A DNA stretch of 64,000 nt, from NCBI RefSeq assembly GCF_030463535.1, contig NC_132878.1, forward strand, positions 98,655,266-98,719,265. Reading direction: 5' to 3'. Origin of the DNA: Salminus brasiliensis. Its lineage: Eukaryota; Chordata; Actinopteri; Characiformes; Bryconidae. The number at the start of each line of letters is the position of its first letter. Position 1 is the first letter of the stretch. The notes below the pieces were generated by a model that did no database searches, had not been told where the DNA came from, and was given only the letters and a program-made list of their open reading frames with translations. Below are positions 1 through 11,960 of the stretch, piece after piece. The translations under genes and the position numbers were made by a program.

Positions 1-985
1 CCACTATGAATTATTCAGTATCCACTATGAATTATTCAGGATAAACTTTTAATTATTCAGTATCCACTATGAATTATTCAGTATCCACAATGAATTATTC
101 AGTTTTCACTATAAATTATTCAGTATCTACTGTGAATTATTAAGTATCCGCTATGAATTATTCAGTATCCACTATGAATTATTCAGGATAAACTTTTAAT
201 TATTCAGTATCCACTATGAATTATTCAGTATAAACTTTTAGTTATTCAGTATCCACTATGAATTATTCAGGATAAACTTTTAATTATTCAGTATCCACTA
301 TGAATTATTCAGTATAAACTTTTAGTTATTCAGTATCCACTATGAATTATTCAGGATAAACTTTTAGTTATTCAGTATCCACTATGAATTATTCAGGATA
401 AACTTTTAGTTATTCAGTATCCACTATGAATTATTCAGTATCCACTATGAATTATTCAGGATAAACTTTAAATTATTCAGTATTCACTATGAATTATTCA
501 GTATCCACAATGAATTATTCAGTTTCCACTATAAATTATTCAGTATCTACTGTGAATTATTAAGTATCCACTATGAATTATTCAGTATCCACTATGAATT
601 ATTCAGGATAAACTTTTAATTATTCAGTATCCACTATGAATTATTCAGTATCTACTATGAATTATTCAGGATAAACTTTTAATTATTCAGTATCCACTAT
701 GAATTATTCAGTATCCACAATGAATTATTCAGTTTTCAATATAAATTATTCAGTATCTACTGTGAATTATTAAGTATCCGCTATGAATTATTCAGTATCC
801 ACTATGAATTATTCAGGATAAACTTTTAATTATTCAGTATCCACTATGAATTATTCAGGATAAACTTTTAATTATTCAGTATCCACTATGAATTATTCAG
901 TATCTACTATGAATTATTCAGTATCCTTTATTAATTATTCAGTTTACACTATAAATTATTCAGTATGTATTGTGAATTATTCAGT
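1..985. repeat. 21-bp minisatellite upstream of cndp1, block 1
   Basis: Degenerate tandem array of about 21 bp built on TATGAATTATTCAGTATCCAC, with variants such as 'caggataaacttttaa'. Higher-order blocks of several units recur. The array begins before the window. Its open frame translates to MNYSVS-type repeats, which I regard as non-coding: composition is that of the array and no other gene signal is present. Confidence 0.95.
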
Positions 986-989
986 AGTC

Positions 990-1372
990 AAGTCAAGTCA
1001 AGTCAAATTTATTTGTATAGCGCTTTTTACAACTGTTGTCGTCACAAAGCAGCTTTACATAATTAGTACTTAATAAAGGACAGAGACAGAGAAGAAATAA
1101 CATGAAGCGTCAAAGACCCCCGTGAGCAAGCCAACGGCGACAGTGGCAAGGAAAAACTCCCTCAGAGCTGGAGGAAGAAACCTTGGGAAGAACCAAGACT
1201 CACAAGGGGGACCCATCCTCCTCTGATCAGACTGTTTTAAACATTAATGATAAAAATTACCAAAACAGATACAACAGAAAGTTGATAGTGGTGATATTAA
1301 TAGTGTCAGAGAGGCACGAGTCCATCTAGGATTAATAGTGTCAGACAGGCACGAGTCCATTTAGGGACTCAG
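990..1372 (-). mobile_element. LINE 3'-tail fragment inserted in the minisatellite
   Basis: Starts with the tandem pentamer AGTCA (read on plus), followed by 'tttatttgtatagcgc' and a 'ggcgacagtggcaaggaaaaactccc' type segment. Nearly the same sequence is at 13194-13535, and a short inverted copy is at 48585-48680. The AGTCA start resembles the 3' end of the minus-strand LINE at 59048, so I read it as a 5'-truncated LINE 3' end. It interrupts the 21-bp array, which resumes at about 1373. Confidence 0.65.
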
Positions 1373-2545
1373 TATTCAGTATCCACTGTGAATTATTCAG
1401 TATCTATTATGAATTATACAGTCTACTAAGAATTATTCAGTATCCACTATGAATTATTCAGTATCTACTATTAATTATTCAGTATCCACTATGAATTATT
1501 CAGTTTCTACTATGAGTTATTCAGTGTGTATTATAAATTATTCAGTATCTACTATGAATTATTCAGTATCCACTATGAATTATTCAGGATAGACTTTTAA
1601 TTATTCAGTATCCACTATGAATTATTCAGGATAAACCTTTAATTATTCAGTATCCACTATGAATTATTCAGTATTTACTATGAATTATTCAGTTTCCACT
1701 ATAAATTATTCAGGATCTACTGTGAATTATTCAGTATCCATTATGAATTATTCAGTATCTACTATTAATTATTCAGTATCCACTATGAATTATTCAGTTT
1801 CTACTATGAATTATTCAGTTTCTACTATGAGTTATTCAGTGTGTATTATGAATTATACAGTCTACTATGAGTTATTCAGTATCTACTATGAATTATTCAG
1901 TTTCTACTATGAGTTATTCAGTGTGTATTATAAATTATTCAGTATCCACTATGAATTATTCAGTATCCACTATGAATTATTCAGAATAAACTTTTAATTA
2001 TTCAGTATCCACTATGAATTATTCAGGATAAACTTTTAGTTATTCAGTATCCACTATGAATTATTCAGTATGTATTGTGAATTATTTAGTGTCTACTATG
2101 AATTATTCAGTATGCACTATGAATTATTCAGGATAAACTTTTAATTATTCAGTATCCACTATGAATTATTTAGTTTCCACTATAAATTATTCAGTATCTA
2201 CTGTAAATGATTCAGTATCCACTATGAATTATTCAGTATCCACTATGAAATATTCAGGATAAACTTTTAATTATTCAGTATCTACTGTGAATGATTCAGT
2301 ATCCACTATGAATTATTCAGTATCCACTATGAATTATTTAGTTTCCACTATAAATTATTCAGTATCTACTGTGAATGATTCAGTATCCACTATGAATTAT
2401 TCATTATCCACTATAAATTATTCAGGATAAACTTTTAATTATTCAGTATCTACTGTGAATGATTCGGTATCCACTATGAATTATTTATTATCCACTATGA
2501 ATTATTCAGTTTCCACTGTGAATTATTCAGTATGTATTATGCATT
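1373..2545. repeat. 21-bp minisatellite upstream of cndp1, block 2
   Basis: Continuation of the same ~21-bp array after the LINE-tail insertion. It ends only about 75 bp before the likely cndp1 start codon. Any core promoter or 5' UTR of cndp1 must therefore lie inside the array, in the short unique stretch after it, or in an upstream exon outside the window. No TATA box is obvious. Confidence 0.93.
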
Positions 2546-2621
2546 ACACAGAGTCTGAATATGAATGAATCAGTATGCTGTGTATGTGAAATGTGGTGAT
2601 GTTGTGGAATCTCGTCTGCAG

Positions 2622-5600
2622 ATGAACAGTGCTGCTGTGATGCTCCTGCTATTAGGCGCAGCGGTTCATTCGTTCAGACTGGACCAGCTGATAAAGTATG
2701 TGGACACTCATGAAGAGGACTATGTTCAGGTACTACAGTTATCACCACACTGTAACAGTCACTCAGACTATGGAAAATGTTTGCTGAGCTGTTAAATCTC
2801 GTTAAATTATTTATTGATTAAGCGATCACTGTGGATTTCCATCTGTTTAAAGCAACACTGGCATAAATAGATTACTTCCTAAGGTACTTAAGGTAAAGAC
2901 TGCTGCACTGGAGCTACAAAGCTAACGTAGCTAACAAGCAAAGGGGATTTATGAGGCTATAGAGTGTGTGTACTTGTGAGGAAAAAAGTGTGTTGTTGGT
3001 TTGAGGCTCTGCGGGAGTGGGTCGCTGTAGAGAGTGACTCCAGTGACGTAACCAAGCGGGCGGAGCTTCACAGTATGATGGAGATGGTGGCAGAGAAACT
3101 GAGGAAGATGAAAGGAGAGGTGCAGCTGGTGGACATTGGCTCACAGCAGGTAATACACACACACAAGCCTACAGCACTTTAGCCCCTCCCATTCTGCCTA
3201 CAGCTGTTTAGCCCCACCCATTCAGCATACAGCACTTTAGCCCATTCAATTCTGACTACAGCACTTTAGCGCATCCTGTTCAGCCTACAGCAGTTTAGCC
3301 CCTACCATTCAGCCTATACCAGTCTAGTCCCGCCCATTCAGTCTACACCAGTTTAGCCCCACCCATTTAGCCTAAAGCAGTTTAGCCCCTACCATTCAGC
3401 CTATACCAGTCTAGCCCCACCCATTCAGTCTACACCAGTTTAGCCCCTACCATTCAGCCTATACCAGTCTAGCCCCACCCATTCAGTCTACACCAGTTTG
3501 GCCCCACCCATTCAGCCTACACCACTTTAGTCCCACCCATTTAGCTTACAGCATTTTAGCCCCTCCCATTCAGCCTACAGCTGTTTAGCCCCACCCATTC
3601 AGCATACAGCACTTTAACCCCTCCCATTCAGTCTACACCAGTTTAGCCCCACCCATTTAGCCTAAAGCAGTTTAGCCCCTACCATTCAGCCTATACCAGT
3701 CTAGCCCCACCCATTCAGTCTACACCAGTTTAGCCCCACCCATTCAGCCTACACCACTTTAGTCCCACCCATTTAGCTTACAGCACTTTAGCCCCTCTCA
3801 TTCTGCCTACAGCAGTTTAGCCCCACCCATTCAGCCTAAAGCAGTTTAGCCCCACCCATTCAGCCTACACCACTTTAGTCCCACCCATTTAGCTTACAGC
3901 ACTTTAGCCCCTCTCATTCTGCCTACAGCAGTTTAGCCCCACCCATTCAGCCTACAGCAGTTTAGCCCCACCCATTCAGCCTACAGCAGTTAAGCTCCTC
4001 CCATCTTTAGTATTCACACTTTTTTTCTTGTCCAGATGTCGGACGGTAGCTCTCTAGCCTTGCCTAAAGTGGTCACAGCGCAGTTCAGCAGTGATGTGAA
4101 CAAGCCCACGGTGTGTGTGTACGGACATGTGGACGTTCAGCCGGCGAAGAAAGAGGACGGATGGGCGACTGAACCGTACAACCTTACCGAAATTAACGGT
4201 CAGTTTAACGTCCAGTCTTTCTACCGAACATGAACTAAATGCAGTGTCCAGTTTTTCCTCTGTTCTTTCAGAACCACACCATCAACCCACACTAATGAAT
4301 TCATTCCTCACAGCTGTACTCTAATACTGTCCTGCTCGCTGCTCGCCTCTCCCTGTAGGGAACCTGTACGGCAGGGGGGCGTCGGATAATAAAGCTCCGG
4401 TTCTGGCCTGGATCCACGCAGTGGAGGCCTATAAAGCTCTGAACATGGTGAGACCCAGAAGCACAACAGACACCTGCCCAGGCACCTGCACTGCACCTCA
4501 CTCAGGAACCTCAGCACTTCATCCTGTCAACATTTTTCAGTGTTTTTATTATTAATGTTAAACCGTCAGTATCTGACTCGATTACGGACTGATTCTGAAT
4601 CTTATTTTGATTCTGAGCCTTTTTCTTCTTCTGACTCAGAACTCTAATTCAAGATATTATTCTGATTTTTATTAGTAATTATTTTGACTCTCATGCTGAT
4701 TTCTGACTCTGATGCTCTTACTCATTCCACCTCTGATACTGACTAAATCTGACTCTCTCTCTCTCTCTGAAACAGCTTCCTGCCTCTGATACTCTGACTC
4801 CAGTCCTAGTTTTGACCCTGATCTTCCTGATTTAGAGTCTAGTTTTCATTCTGGTTTTGACTCTGATTTTGACTCTGAATCTGATTCTTATTCTGGTTCT
4901 GACTCTGAATCTGATTCTCATTCTGGTTCTGACTCTGATTTTGACTCTGAATTTGATTCTTATTCTGACTCTGATTTTGACTCTGAATCTGATTCTCATT
5001 CTGGTTCTGACTCTGATTCTCATTCTGACTCTGATTTTAACTCTGAATCTGATTCTCATTCTGGTTCTGACTCTGATTTTAACTCTGAATCTGATTCTTA
5101 TTCTGACTCTGATTTTAACTCTGAATCTGATTCTCATTCTGGTTCTGACTCTGATTTTAACTCTGAATCTGATTCTCATTCTGGTTTTGACTCTGATTTT
5201 GACTCTGAATCTGATTCTGATGCACCTTTTTTTCTGACTCTGATACTCTTACTCATTCCACCTCTGATACTGACTAAATCTGACTCTCTCTCTCTCTTTG
5301 AAACAGCTTCCTGCCTCTGATACTCTGACTCCAGTCCTAGTTTTGACCCTGATCTTCCTGATTTAGAGTCTAGTTTTCATTCTGGTTTTGACTCTGATTT
5401 TGACTCTGAATCTGATTCTTATTCTGGTTCTGACTCTGATTGTGACTCTGAATCTGATTCTCATTCTGGTTCTGACTCTGATTTTGACTCTGAATTTGAT
5501 TCTTATTCTGACTCTGATTTTGACTCTGAATCTGATTCTCATTCTGATTCTGACTCTGATTCTCATTCTGGTTCTGACTCTGAATCTGATTCTCATTCTG

Positions 5601-8600
5601 ATTCTGACTCTGATTTTAACTCTGAATCTGATTCTCATTCTGGTTCTGACTCTGATTTTAACTCTGAATCTGATTCTCATTCTGGTTCTGACTCTGATTT
5701 TGACTCTGAATCTGATTCTCATTCTGATTCTGACTCTGATTTTGACTCTGAATCTGATTCTCATTCTGATTCTGTCTCTGAATCTGATTCTCATTCTGAT
5801 TCTGACTCTGATTTTAACTCTGAATCTGATTCTCATTCTGATTCTGATTTTAACTCTGAATCTGATTCTCATTCTGGTTCTGACTCTGATTTTGACTCTA
5901 AATCTGATTCTCATTCTGATTCTGACTCTGATTTTAACTTTTTATGATTTGGAGATGTTAGAGCGGTTAGAGCGCTGGGCTGTTGATGACAGGGTTGTGG
6001 GTTTGATACCCGGGCTCAGCAAGCTGCACCCTTGAGCAAGGCCCTTCACCCTCTCTGCTCCCCGGGTGCTGGAGTTGGCTGCCCACCGCTCTGGATGAGT
6101 GTGTGTACTCACTGCCCCTAGTGCACGAGTGTGTGTGTGTGTTCACTACCATAGATGGGTGAAATGTAGGGGACACATTTCGCTGTACAGAGCACAGTGA
6201 CAGGTCCTTGCACCTTTTTTTCTGACTCGGAGTCAGACTGTGATGCTCTGCTGTGTGGTCCTCAGGATCTTCCGGTGAATGTGAAGTTTATAATAGAGGG
6301 GATGGAGGAGACAGGCTCTAATGGACTGGACGCCATGATTGAGTCCCAGAAGGACTCGTTCTTCTCGGATGTGGATTACATCATCATCTCAGACTGCGGC
6401 TGGCTCAGTAAACGACCCGCTCTCACCTACGGCACCCGGGGCAACTGCTACTTCTTCGCTGAGGTAGGTTCTGACCCTGTTCAGACCTGCAGCAATGCTT
6501 TGCCTCTCGTCGCCCACACTGCTGGTTGCTTGTTACTCCTGGGTGTTTCTGAACTTGAGCTGACTTGTTGTTGCCATGGTTTCAGAAAAGACTCCCATAT
6601 ACTGACTTACATTAAATGATCCACAGGTGGAGGGGCCGAAGCAGGACTTACACTCCGGAGTGTACGGGGGAACAGTGATAGAGCCCATGACGGACATGAT
6701 CGGGATTTTGGGTGTGTTTAGTGTTACTATCTCACTGATATTCATTTAATTAATGAAAACTGATGGTGTAAACCAGTACCCCCCCCTTCCCCACCTTCTC
6801 CTCTCAGACACGCTGATCAGCCCCAGCGGGACCATCCTGATCCCCGGTATCAGAGACGCAGTGGCTCATTTCTCTGATGAAGAGTGGAAGATGTATCAGG
6901 ACATTGAGTTTGATGTGGAGAGCTACAAGGCCAAGATCGGAGTGGAGCAGCTCATGTACAACAACAAGGTAGAGAGACATTCACAGCTATTATAGTGTGC
7001 TAGACCCCATTGACCCCCCCCCCCCCAACTCAGCACATATATCCTTTCAACTCTGCTCCACCCCACTCAAACACGCCCATCTATTCAGCCCTGCCCCCTA
7101 CAGTGTAAGCAGGCAGACTGGGACAGACAGTACTACTGTAAAAATGCACCATCTGCTTTCTGCCTGCAGGTGGAGCTGTTGGCCCATCGCTGGCGTCACC
7201 CCACTGTCTCCATCCATGGCATTGAGGGGGCTTTCTCCGCCCCCGGGTCAAAAACAGTCATACCTGCTAAAGTCACGGCCAAGTTCTCCATCCGCCAGGT
7301 ACCGGACATGGACCCTGCAGTGGTGGAGAAGCAGGTGAGCACAGACCACTACTGCTACTAAAAATAATACTACACAATAACGTAACTTAATATTAATATA
7401 CTGTAATAATAATAATAACAATGTAATAATACTACTAAACCTACTAATACTACTATTCAATCATATAACTGAACATTAATATAATGTAATAATAATAATT
7501 GGGCTGCTTGTTTTATGTTCTTAAAGGTTATATAAGAACATAAAACAAACAAAATTATAATAATAAAATATATAATATAAATAAAAACACTACTACTAAT
7601 AATAATACTAATACTATATAATAATATAATTGAACATTAATGTAATTTAGTATTAATAATAATGAAACAATACTACTAATCCTACTAATAATACTATTCA
7701 ATAATATAGTAGAATATTAACATTAGATGATAATAGTGTAATAGTATTCTACTGCTACTACTATTACTGCTAATAATAATAATCAAAAACAATATCATAT
7801 TGTGCTTACTTATAATTATAATAATTATTATTATCAATATCAACTGTTAGTTGTAAACTGTTGTAAATTGTAATTAAAATGAATTAAAAAGTAATCTCAC
7901 TGTCAGGGATTACAAGGATTACAGTCATCTACAGCAGACCATCAACGTAAAGAGTCTCGAATAACTCACTATTACTGACTAAGCCCAGCCATACAGTCAG
8001 CTGACCTGTCCATCTTCCTGTCTCAGGTGAGTGACCACCTGCATTCGGTGTTCGCCAAGAGGAAGAGCCCCAATAAACTGAAGGTGACGATGATCATCGG
8101 AGCTAAACCATGGCTCGCTGAGGTCAAACACCCACTGTACGAGGCAGGAAAAGCAGCTGTCAAGAGAGGTCATCCTCACCAAACCTTCCCTAAAATATCC
8201 TACAGTGTACTTCCACTCACTGGCCGCTTTATTAGAAACACCCTACACTGTACGTCCACTCACTGGCCGCTTTATTAGAAACACCCTACACTGTACTTCC
8301 ACTCACTGGCCGCTTTATTAGAAACACCCTACACTGTACTTCCACTCACTGGCCGCTTTATTAGAAACACCCTACACTGTACTTCCACTTACTGGCCGCT
8401 TTATTAGAAACACCCTACACTGTACGTCCACTCACTGGCCGCTTTATTAGAAACACCCTACACTGTACTTCCACTCACTGGCCGCTTTATTAGAAACACC
8501 CTACACTGTACGTCCACTCACTGGCCGCTTTATTAGAAACACCCAAAGCTGTACTTCCACTCACTGGCCTCTTTATTAGAAACACCCTACACTGTACGTC

Positions 8601-11600
8601 CACTCACTGGCCATTTTATTAGAAACTCCCTACACTGTACGTCCACTCACTGGCCACTTTATTAGAAACACCCTACACTGTACGTCCACTCACTGGCCAC
8701 TTTATTAGAAACACCCTACACTGTACTTCCACTCACTGGCCGCTTTATTAGAAACACCCAAAGCTGTACTTCCACTCACTGGCCGCTTTATTAGAAACAC
8801 CCTACACTGTACGTCCACTCACTGGCCGCTTTATTACAAACACCCTACACTGTACGTCCACTCACTGGCCACTTTATTAGAAACACCCTACACTGTACTT
8901 CCACTCACTGGCCGCTTTATTAGAAACACCCTACACTGTACGTCCACTCACTGGCCATTTTATTAGAAACTCCCTACACTGTACGTCCACTCACTGGCCA
9001 CTTTATTAGAAACACCCTACACTGTACGTCCACTCACTGGCCACTTTATTAGAAACACCCTACACTGTACGTCCACTCACTGGCCGCTTTATTAGAAACA
9101 CCCAAAGCTGTACTTCCACTCACTGGCCACTTTATTAGAAACACCCTACACTGTACGTCCACTCACTGGCCGCTTTATTAGAAACACCCTACACTGTACG
9201 TCCACTCACTGGCCACTTTATTAGAAACACCCTACACTGTACGTCCACTCACTCACCACTTTATTAGAAACACCCTACACTGTACGTCCACTCACTGGCC
9301 ATTTTATTAGAAACTCCCTACACTGTACGTCCACTCACTGGCCGCTTTATTAGAAACACCCTACACTGTACGTCCACTCACTGGCCGCTTTATTAGAAAC
9401 ACCCTACACTGTACGTCCACTCACTGGCCGCTTTATTAGAAACACCCAAAGCTGTACTTCCACTCATTGGCCATTTTATTAGAACCCCCTACACTGTACG
9501 TCCACTCATTGGCCACTTTATTAGAAACACCCTACACTGTACGTCCACTCACTGGCCTCTTTATTAGAAACACCCTACACTGTACGTCCACTCACTGGCC
9601 GCTTTATTAGAAACACCCAAAGCTGTACTTCCACTCATTGGCCACTTTATTAGAACCCCCTACCTTAGAGGTCCACTTCTCTGAACTTGTCGTCTCCTGC
9701 AGTGTTTAACGTGGAACCTGACCTGATTCGGGAGGGCGGGACGATTCCCATTGCCAGGACGTTCCAGGATGTGACGGGGAAGAGTATCATCATGCTGCCC
9801 ATCGGAGGCTTTGATGACGGCCTTCACTCCCAGAATGAGAAGATGAGCAGGTAACCAGGAACATCCCGGAACACTTAACATGAAAGCACAGTGCACTGAT
9901 AGCAGCCCCCCAAAGCTATTTAAGTATAATAGCACCCCCCTTGTGGACAATCTTGGTAAACATGAGTTATTGAATTACAAGACTACTGTATACACAGCTC
10001 TGGAAAAAATAAAGAGACAGTGGATAGCCGGCCAAGACATGATGGCTGTGATTGGCAGTCAAGGTTATTACAGCACTGGGTTGTTTATTGTATACTGGGT
10101 TGTTTACTGTGTACTGGGTTGTTTGCTGTGTACTGGGTTGTTTACTGTGTACTGGGTTGTTTATTGTATACTGGGTTGTTTACTGTGTGCTGGGTTGTTT
10201 ACTGTGTGCTGGGTTGTTTACTGTGTACTGGGTTGTTTATTGTGTACTGGGTTGTTTATTGTATACTGGGTTGTTTATTGTGTGCTGGGTTGTTTACTGT
10301 GTGCTGGGTTGTTTACTGTGTACTGGGTTGTTTATTGTATACTGGGTTGTTTACTGTGTACTGGGTTGTTTACTGTGTGCTGGGTTGTTTATTGTGTACT
10401 GGGTTGTTTATTGTATACTGGGTTGTTTACTGTGTACTGGGTTGTTTACTGTGTGCTGGGTTGTTTACTGTGTACTGGGTTGTTTACTGTGTACTGGGTT
10501 GTTTGCTGTGTACTGGGTTGTTTACTGTGTGCTGGGTTGTTTACTGTGTACTGGGTTGTTTACTGTGTACTGGGTTGTTTATTGTATACTGGGTTGTTTA
10601 CTGTGTACTGGGTTGTTTATTGTATACTGGGTTGTTTACTGTGTGCTGGGTTGTTTACTGTGTGCTGGGTTGTTTACTGTGTACTGGGTTGTTTATTGTG
10701 TGCTGGGTTGTTTACTGTGTACTGGGTTGTTTATTGTATACTGGGTTGTTTACTGTGTACTGGGTTGTTTACTGTGTGCTGGGTTGTTTACTGTGTACTG
10801 GGTTGTTTATTGTATACTGGGTTGTTTACTGTGTACTGGGTTGTTTATTGTATACTGGGTTGTTTACTGTGTACTGGGTTGTTTACTGTGTGCTGGGTTG
10901 TTTACTGTGTGCTGGGTTGTTTACTGTGTACTGGGTTGTTTATTGTATACTGGGTTGTTTACTGTGTACTGGGTTGTGTACTGTGTACTGGGTTGTTTAC
11001 TGTGTACTGGGTTGTTTATTGTATACTGGGTTGTTTACTGTGTGCTGGGTTGTTTACTGTGTACTGGGTTGTTTACTGTGTGCTGGGTTGTTTACTGTGT
11101 ACTGGGTTGTTTACTGTGTACTGGGTTGTTTACTGTGTGCTGGGTTGTTTACTGTGTACTGGGTTGTTTATTGTGTACTGGGTTGTTTACTGTGTACTGG
11201 GTTGTTTATTGTATACTGGGTTGTTTACTGTGTACTGGGTTGTTTACTGTGTGCTGGGTTGTTTACTGTGTACTGGGTTGTTTATTGTGTACTGGGTTGT
11301 TTACTGTGTACTGGGTTGTTTACTGTGTACTGGGTTGTTTACTGTGTACTGGGTTGTTTATTGTGTGCTGGGTTGTTTACTGTGTGCTGGGTTGTTTATT
11401 GTATACTGGGTTGTTTACTGTGTACTGGGTTGTTTATTGTATACTGGGTTGTTTACTGTGTACTGGGTTGTTTATTGTGTACTGGGTTGTTTATTGTATA
11501 CTGGGTTGTTTACTGTGTACTGGGTTGTTTACTGTGTACTGGGTTGTTTATTGTGTGCTGGGTTGTTTACTGTGTGCTGGGTTGTTTATTGTGTACTGGG

Positions 11601-11713
11601 TTGTTTACTGTTTATGGGTTCATGTCTGATCTTTTCTCAGGTACAATTACATAGAGGGAACCAAGCTGTTCATTGCTTACCTGCATGAAGTATCTCAGAT
11701 AAAGAGGAACTGA
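2622..11713 (+). CDS. cndp1: Carnosine dipeptidase 1-like, secreted M20 metallopeptidase, 11 coding exons
   Basis: Exons: 2622-2729, 3006-3149, 4036-4198, 4359-4447, 6266-6463, 6627-6711, 6808-6968, 7170-7334, 8027-8168, 9703-9850, 11641-11713. All introns are GT-AG, phases agree and the total is 491 aa, close to vertebrate carnosinases. The family hydrolyses Xaa-His dipeptides such as carnosine with two metal ions. Seen: a hydrophobic N-terminus ([17 protein letters not shown]) fits a signal peptide, as in the secreted paralogue CNDP1. Expected metal/catalytic residues are present: H115 and D117 in YGHVDVQP, D148 in GRGASDNK, E182/E183 in EGMEETGS, D211 in IISDCGW, H460 in [10 protein letters not shown]. 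The substrate-contact H243 in DLHSGVYGG is also kept. Exon-encoded stretches ([23 protein letters not shown]) look nearer CNDP1 than CNDP2. The start at 2622 gives a clean signal peptide; an in-frame codon at 2565 would add 19 residues and spoil it. No frameshift or stop was seen, so the gene looks intact despite its array-filled introns. Confidence 0.93.
3170..4010. repeat. ~29-bp minisatellite in cndp1 intron 2
   Basis: Tandem units of roughly 29 bp around 'cagcctacagcagtttagcc' plus 'ccacccatt'. Sub-variants (ctataccagtctag, cttacagcacttt) are arranged in duplicated blocks. It fills nearly all of the 886-bp intron, leaving about 25 bp before the exon 3 acceptor. Confidence 0.92.
4690..5222. 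repeat. Hexamer-derived minisatellite in cndp1 intron 4, block A with leader
   Basis: 4690-4850 is a unique-looking leader that recurs at about 5225-5385. The array from about 4850 has units near 42 bp made of TCTGAY-type hexamers (gactctgattttgactctga...). The unit length is a multiple of three and stop-free on both strands, giving phantom Leu/Ile-rich (plus) and Arg-rich (minus) frames. Confidence 0.9.
5225..5940. repeat. Hexamer-derived minisatellite in cndp1 intron 4, block B with duplicated leader
   Basis: Second copy of the leader (about 5225-5385) followed by a longer array of the same ~42-bp unit to about 5940. The whole leader-plus-array was duplicated in tandem and the second array expanded further. 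Confidence 0.9.
5945..6215 (+). mobile_element. tRNA-derived SINE in cndp1 intron 4
   Basis: A tRNA-like head carries an A-box-like 'gcggttagagcgctgggc' and a B-box-like 'ggtttgatacc' near 5999-6010. A conserved body follows (gagcaaggcccttcacc, ctgcccaccgctctgg) and ends 'tttcgctgtacagagcacagtgac'. An inverted copy lies at 46120-46410. It sits between the intron 4 array and exon 5. Internal Pol III boxes are typical of SINE promoters. Confidence 0.75.
7355..7885. repeat. AT-rich AAT/ATA low-complexity tract, cndp1 intron 8
   Basis: Irregular runs of aataataat, actactaat and tattataat fill most of intron 8 (7335-8026). No reading frame or conserved element is visible. Confidence 0.8.
8201..9664. 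repeat. 43-bp minisatellite in cndp1 intron 9
   Basis: About 34 head-to-tail copies of a 43-bp unit containing 'ctcactggccgctttattag' and 'aaacaccctacactgtac'. Variants are gtacgtcc/gtacttcc, cgcttt/cacttt/cattt, and a 'caaagctg' subtype that recurs at intervals, suggesting higher-order duplication. It occupies almost the whole 1,534-bp intron. Confidence 0.95.
10077..11615. repeat. 19-bp minisatellite in cndp1 intron 10
   Basis: About 81 copies of GGGTTGTTTACTGTGTACT, with ACT/ATT and TAC/TGC/ATAC variants. The unit has no stop codon in any plus-strand frame. Because 19 is not a multiple of three, all three frames stay open for over 500 codons. These are phantom frames inside the intron; the next real exon starts at 11641. 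Confidence 0.96.
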
Positions 11714-11867
11714 TCCTCCACACTGCTGAAGCTCCTCAGCTGCCCCACACCTCTTTAATGCTTTTATACAGTTCAAACATTTCATACCATGAGCACTCAC
11801 TGTCTGTGTGTGAGTAGATTACATTTCTTTAGTCCTGATTTCATTCTGATATTCTCCATGATAATTA

Positions 11868-11873
11868 AATAAA
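11868..11873 (+). terminator. cndp1 polyadenylation signal
   Basis: AATAAA within 'ttaaataaataataat', 155 bp after the cndp1 stop codon. This is a plausible poly(A) signal giving a short 3' UTR. Confidence 0.6.
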
Positions 11874-11960
11874 TAATAATTATAACACTGTTTTAAGGTG
11901 GTCTTATCTTCATTCTGAGTCTTTAACCAGTGAATCTGACCATTGCTCACCAAGCTGTTT

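Noticed and set aside
1..990. CRISPR-like array
   Set aside because: Units are head-to-tail without unique spacers, and the DNA is vertebrate. The same holds for the 38-bp and 43-bp arrays.
888..1997. Open frames of MNYSVS repeats upstream of cndp1
   Set aside because: They are translations of the 21-bp array, which is in frame because 21 is a multiple of three. No splice, start or conservation signal supports coding.
4832..6035. Leu/Ile-rich and Arg-rich repeat proteins
   Set aside because: Both strands of the 42-bp intron 4 array are open; the region lies between well-defined exons 4 and 5.
5945..6060. Functional tRNA gene
   Set aside because: The A and B box-like motifs belong to a SINE head. 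The body continues without a tRNA acceptor stem and the copy is repeated at 46120-46410.
9880..11688. Three long Cys/Val/Leu-rich proteins
   Set aside because: All three plus frames of the 19-bp intron 10 array are open at once, which is a property of the unit and not of a gene.
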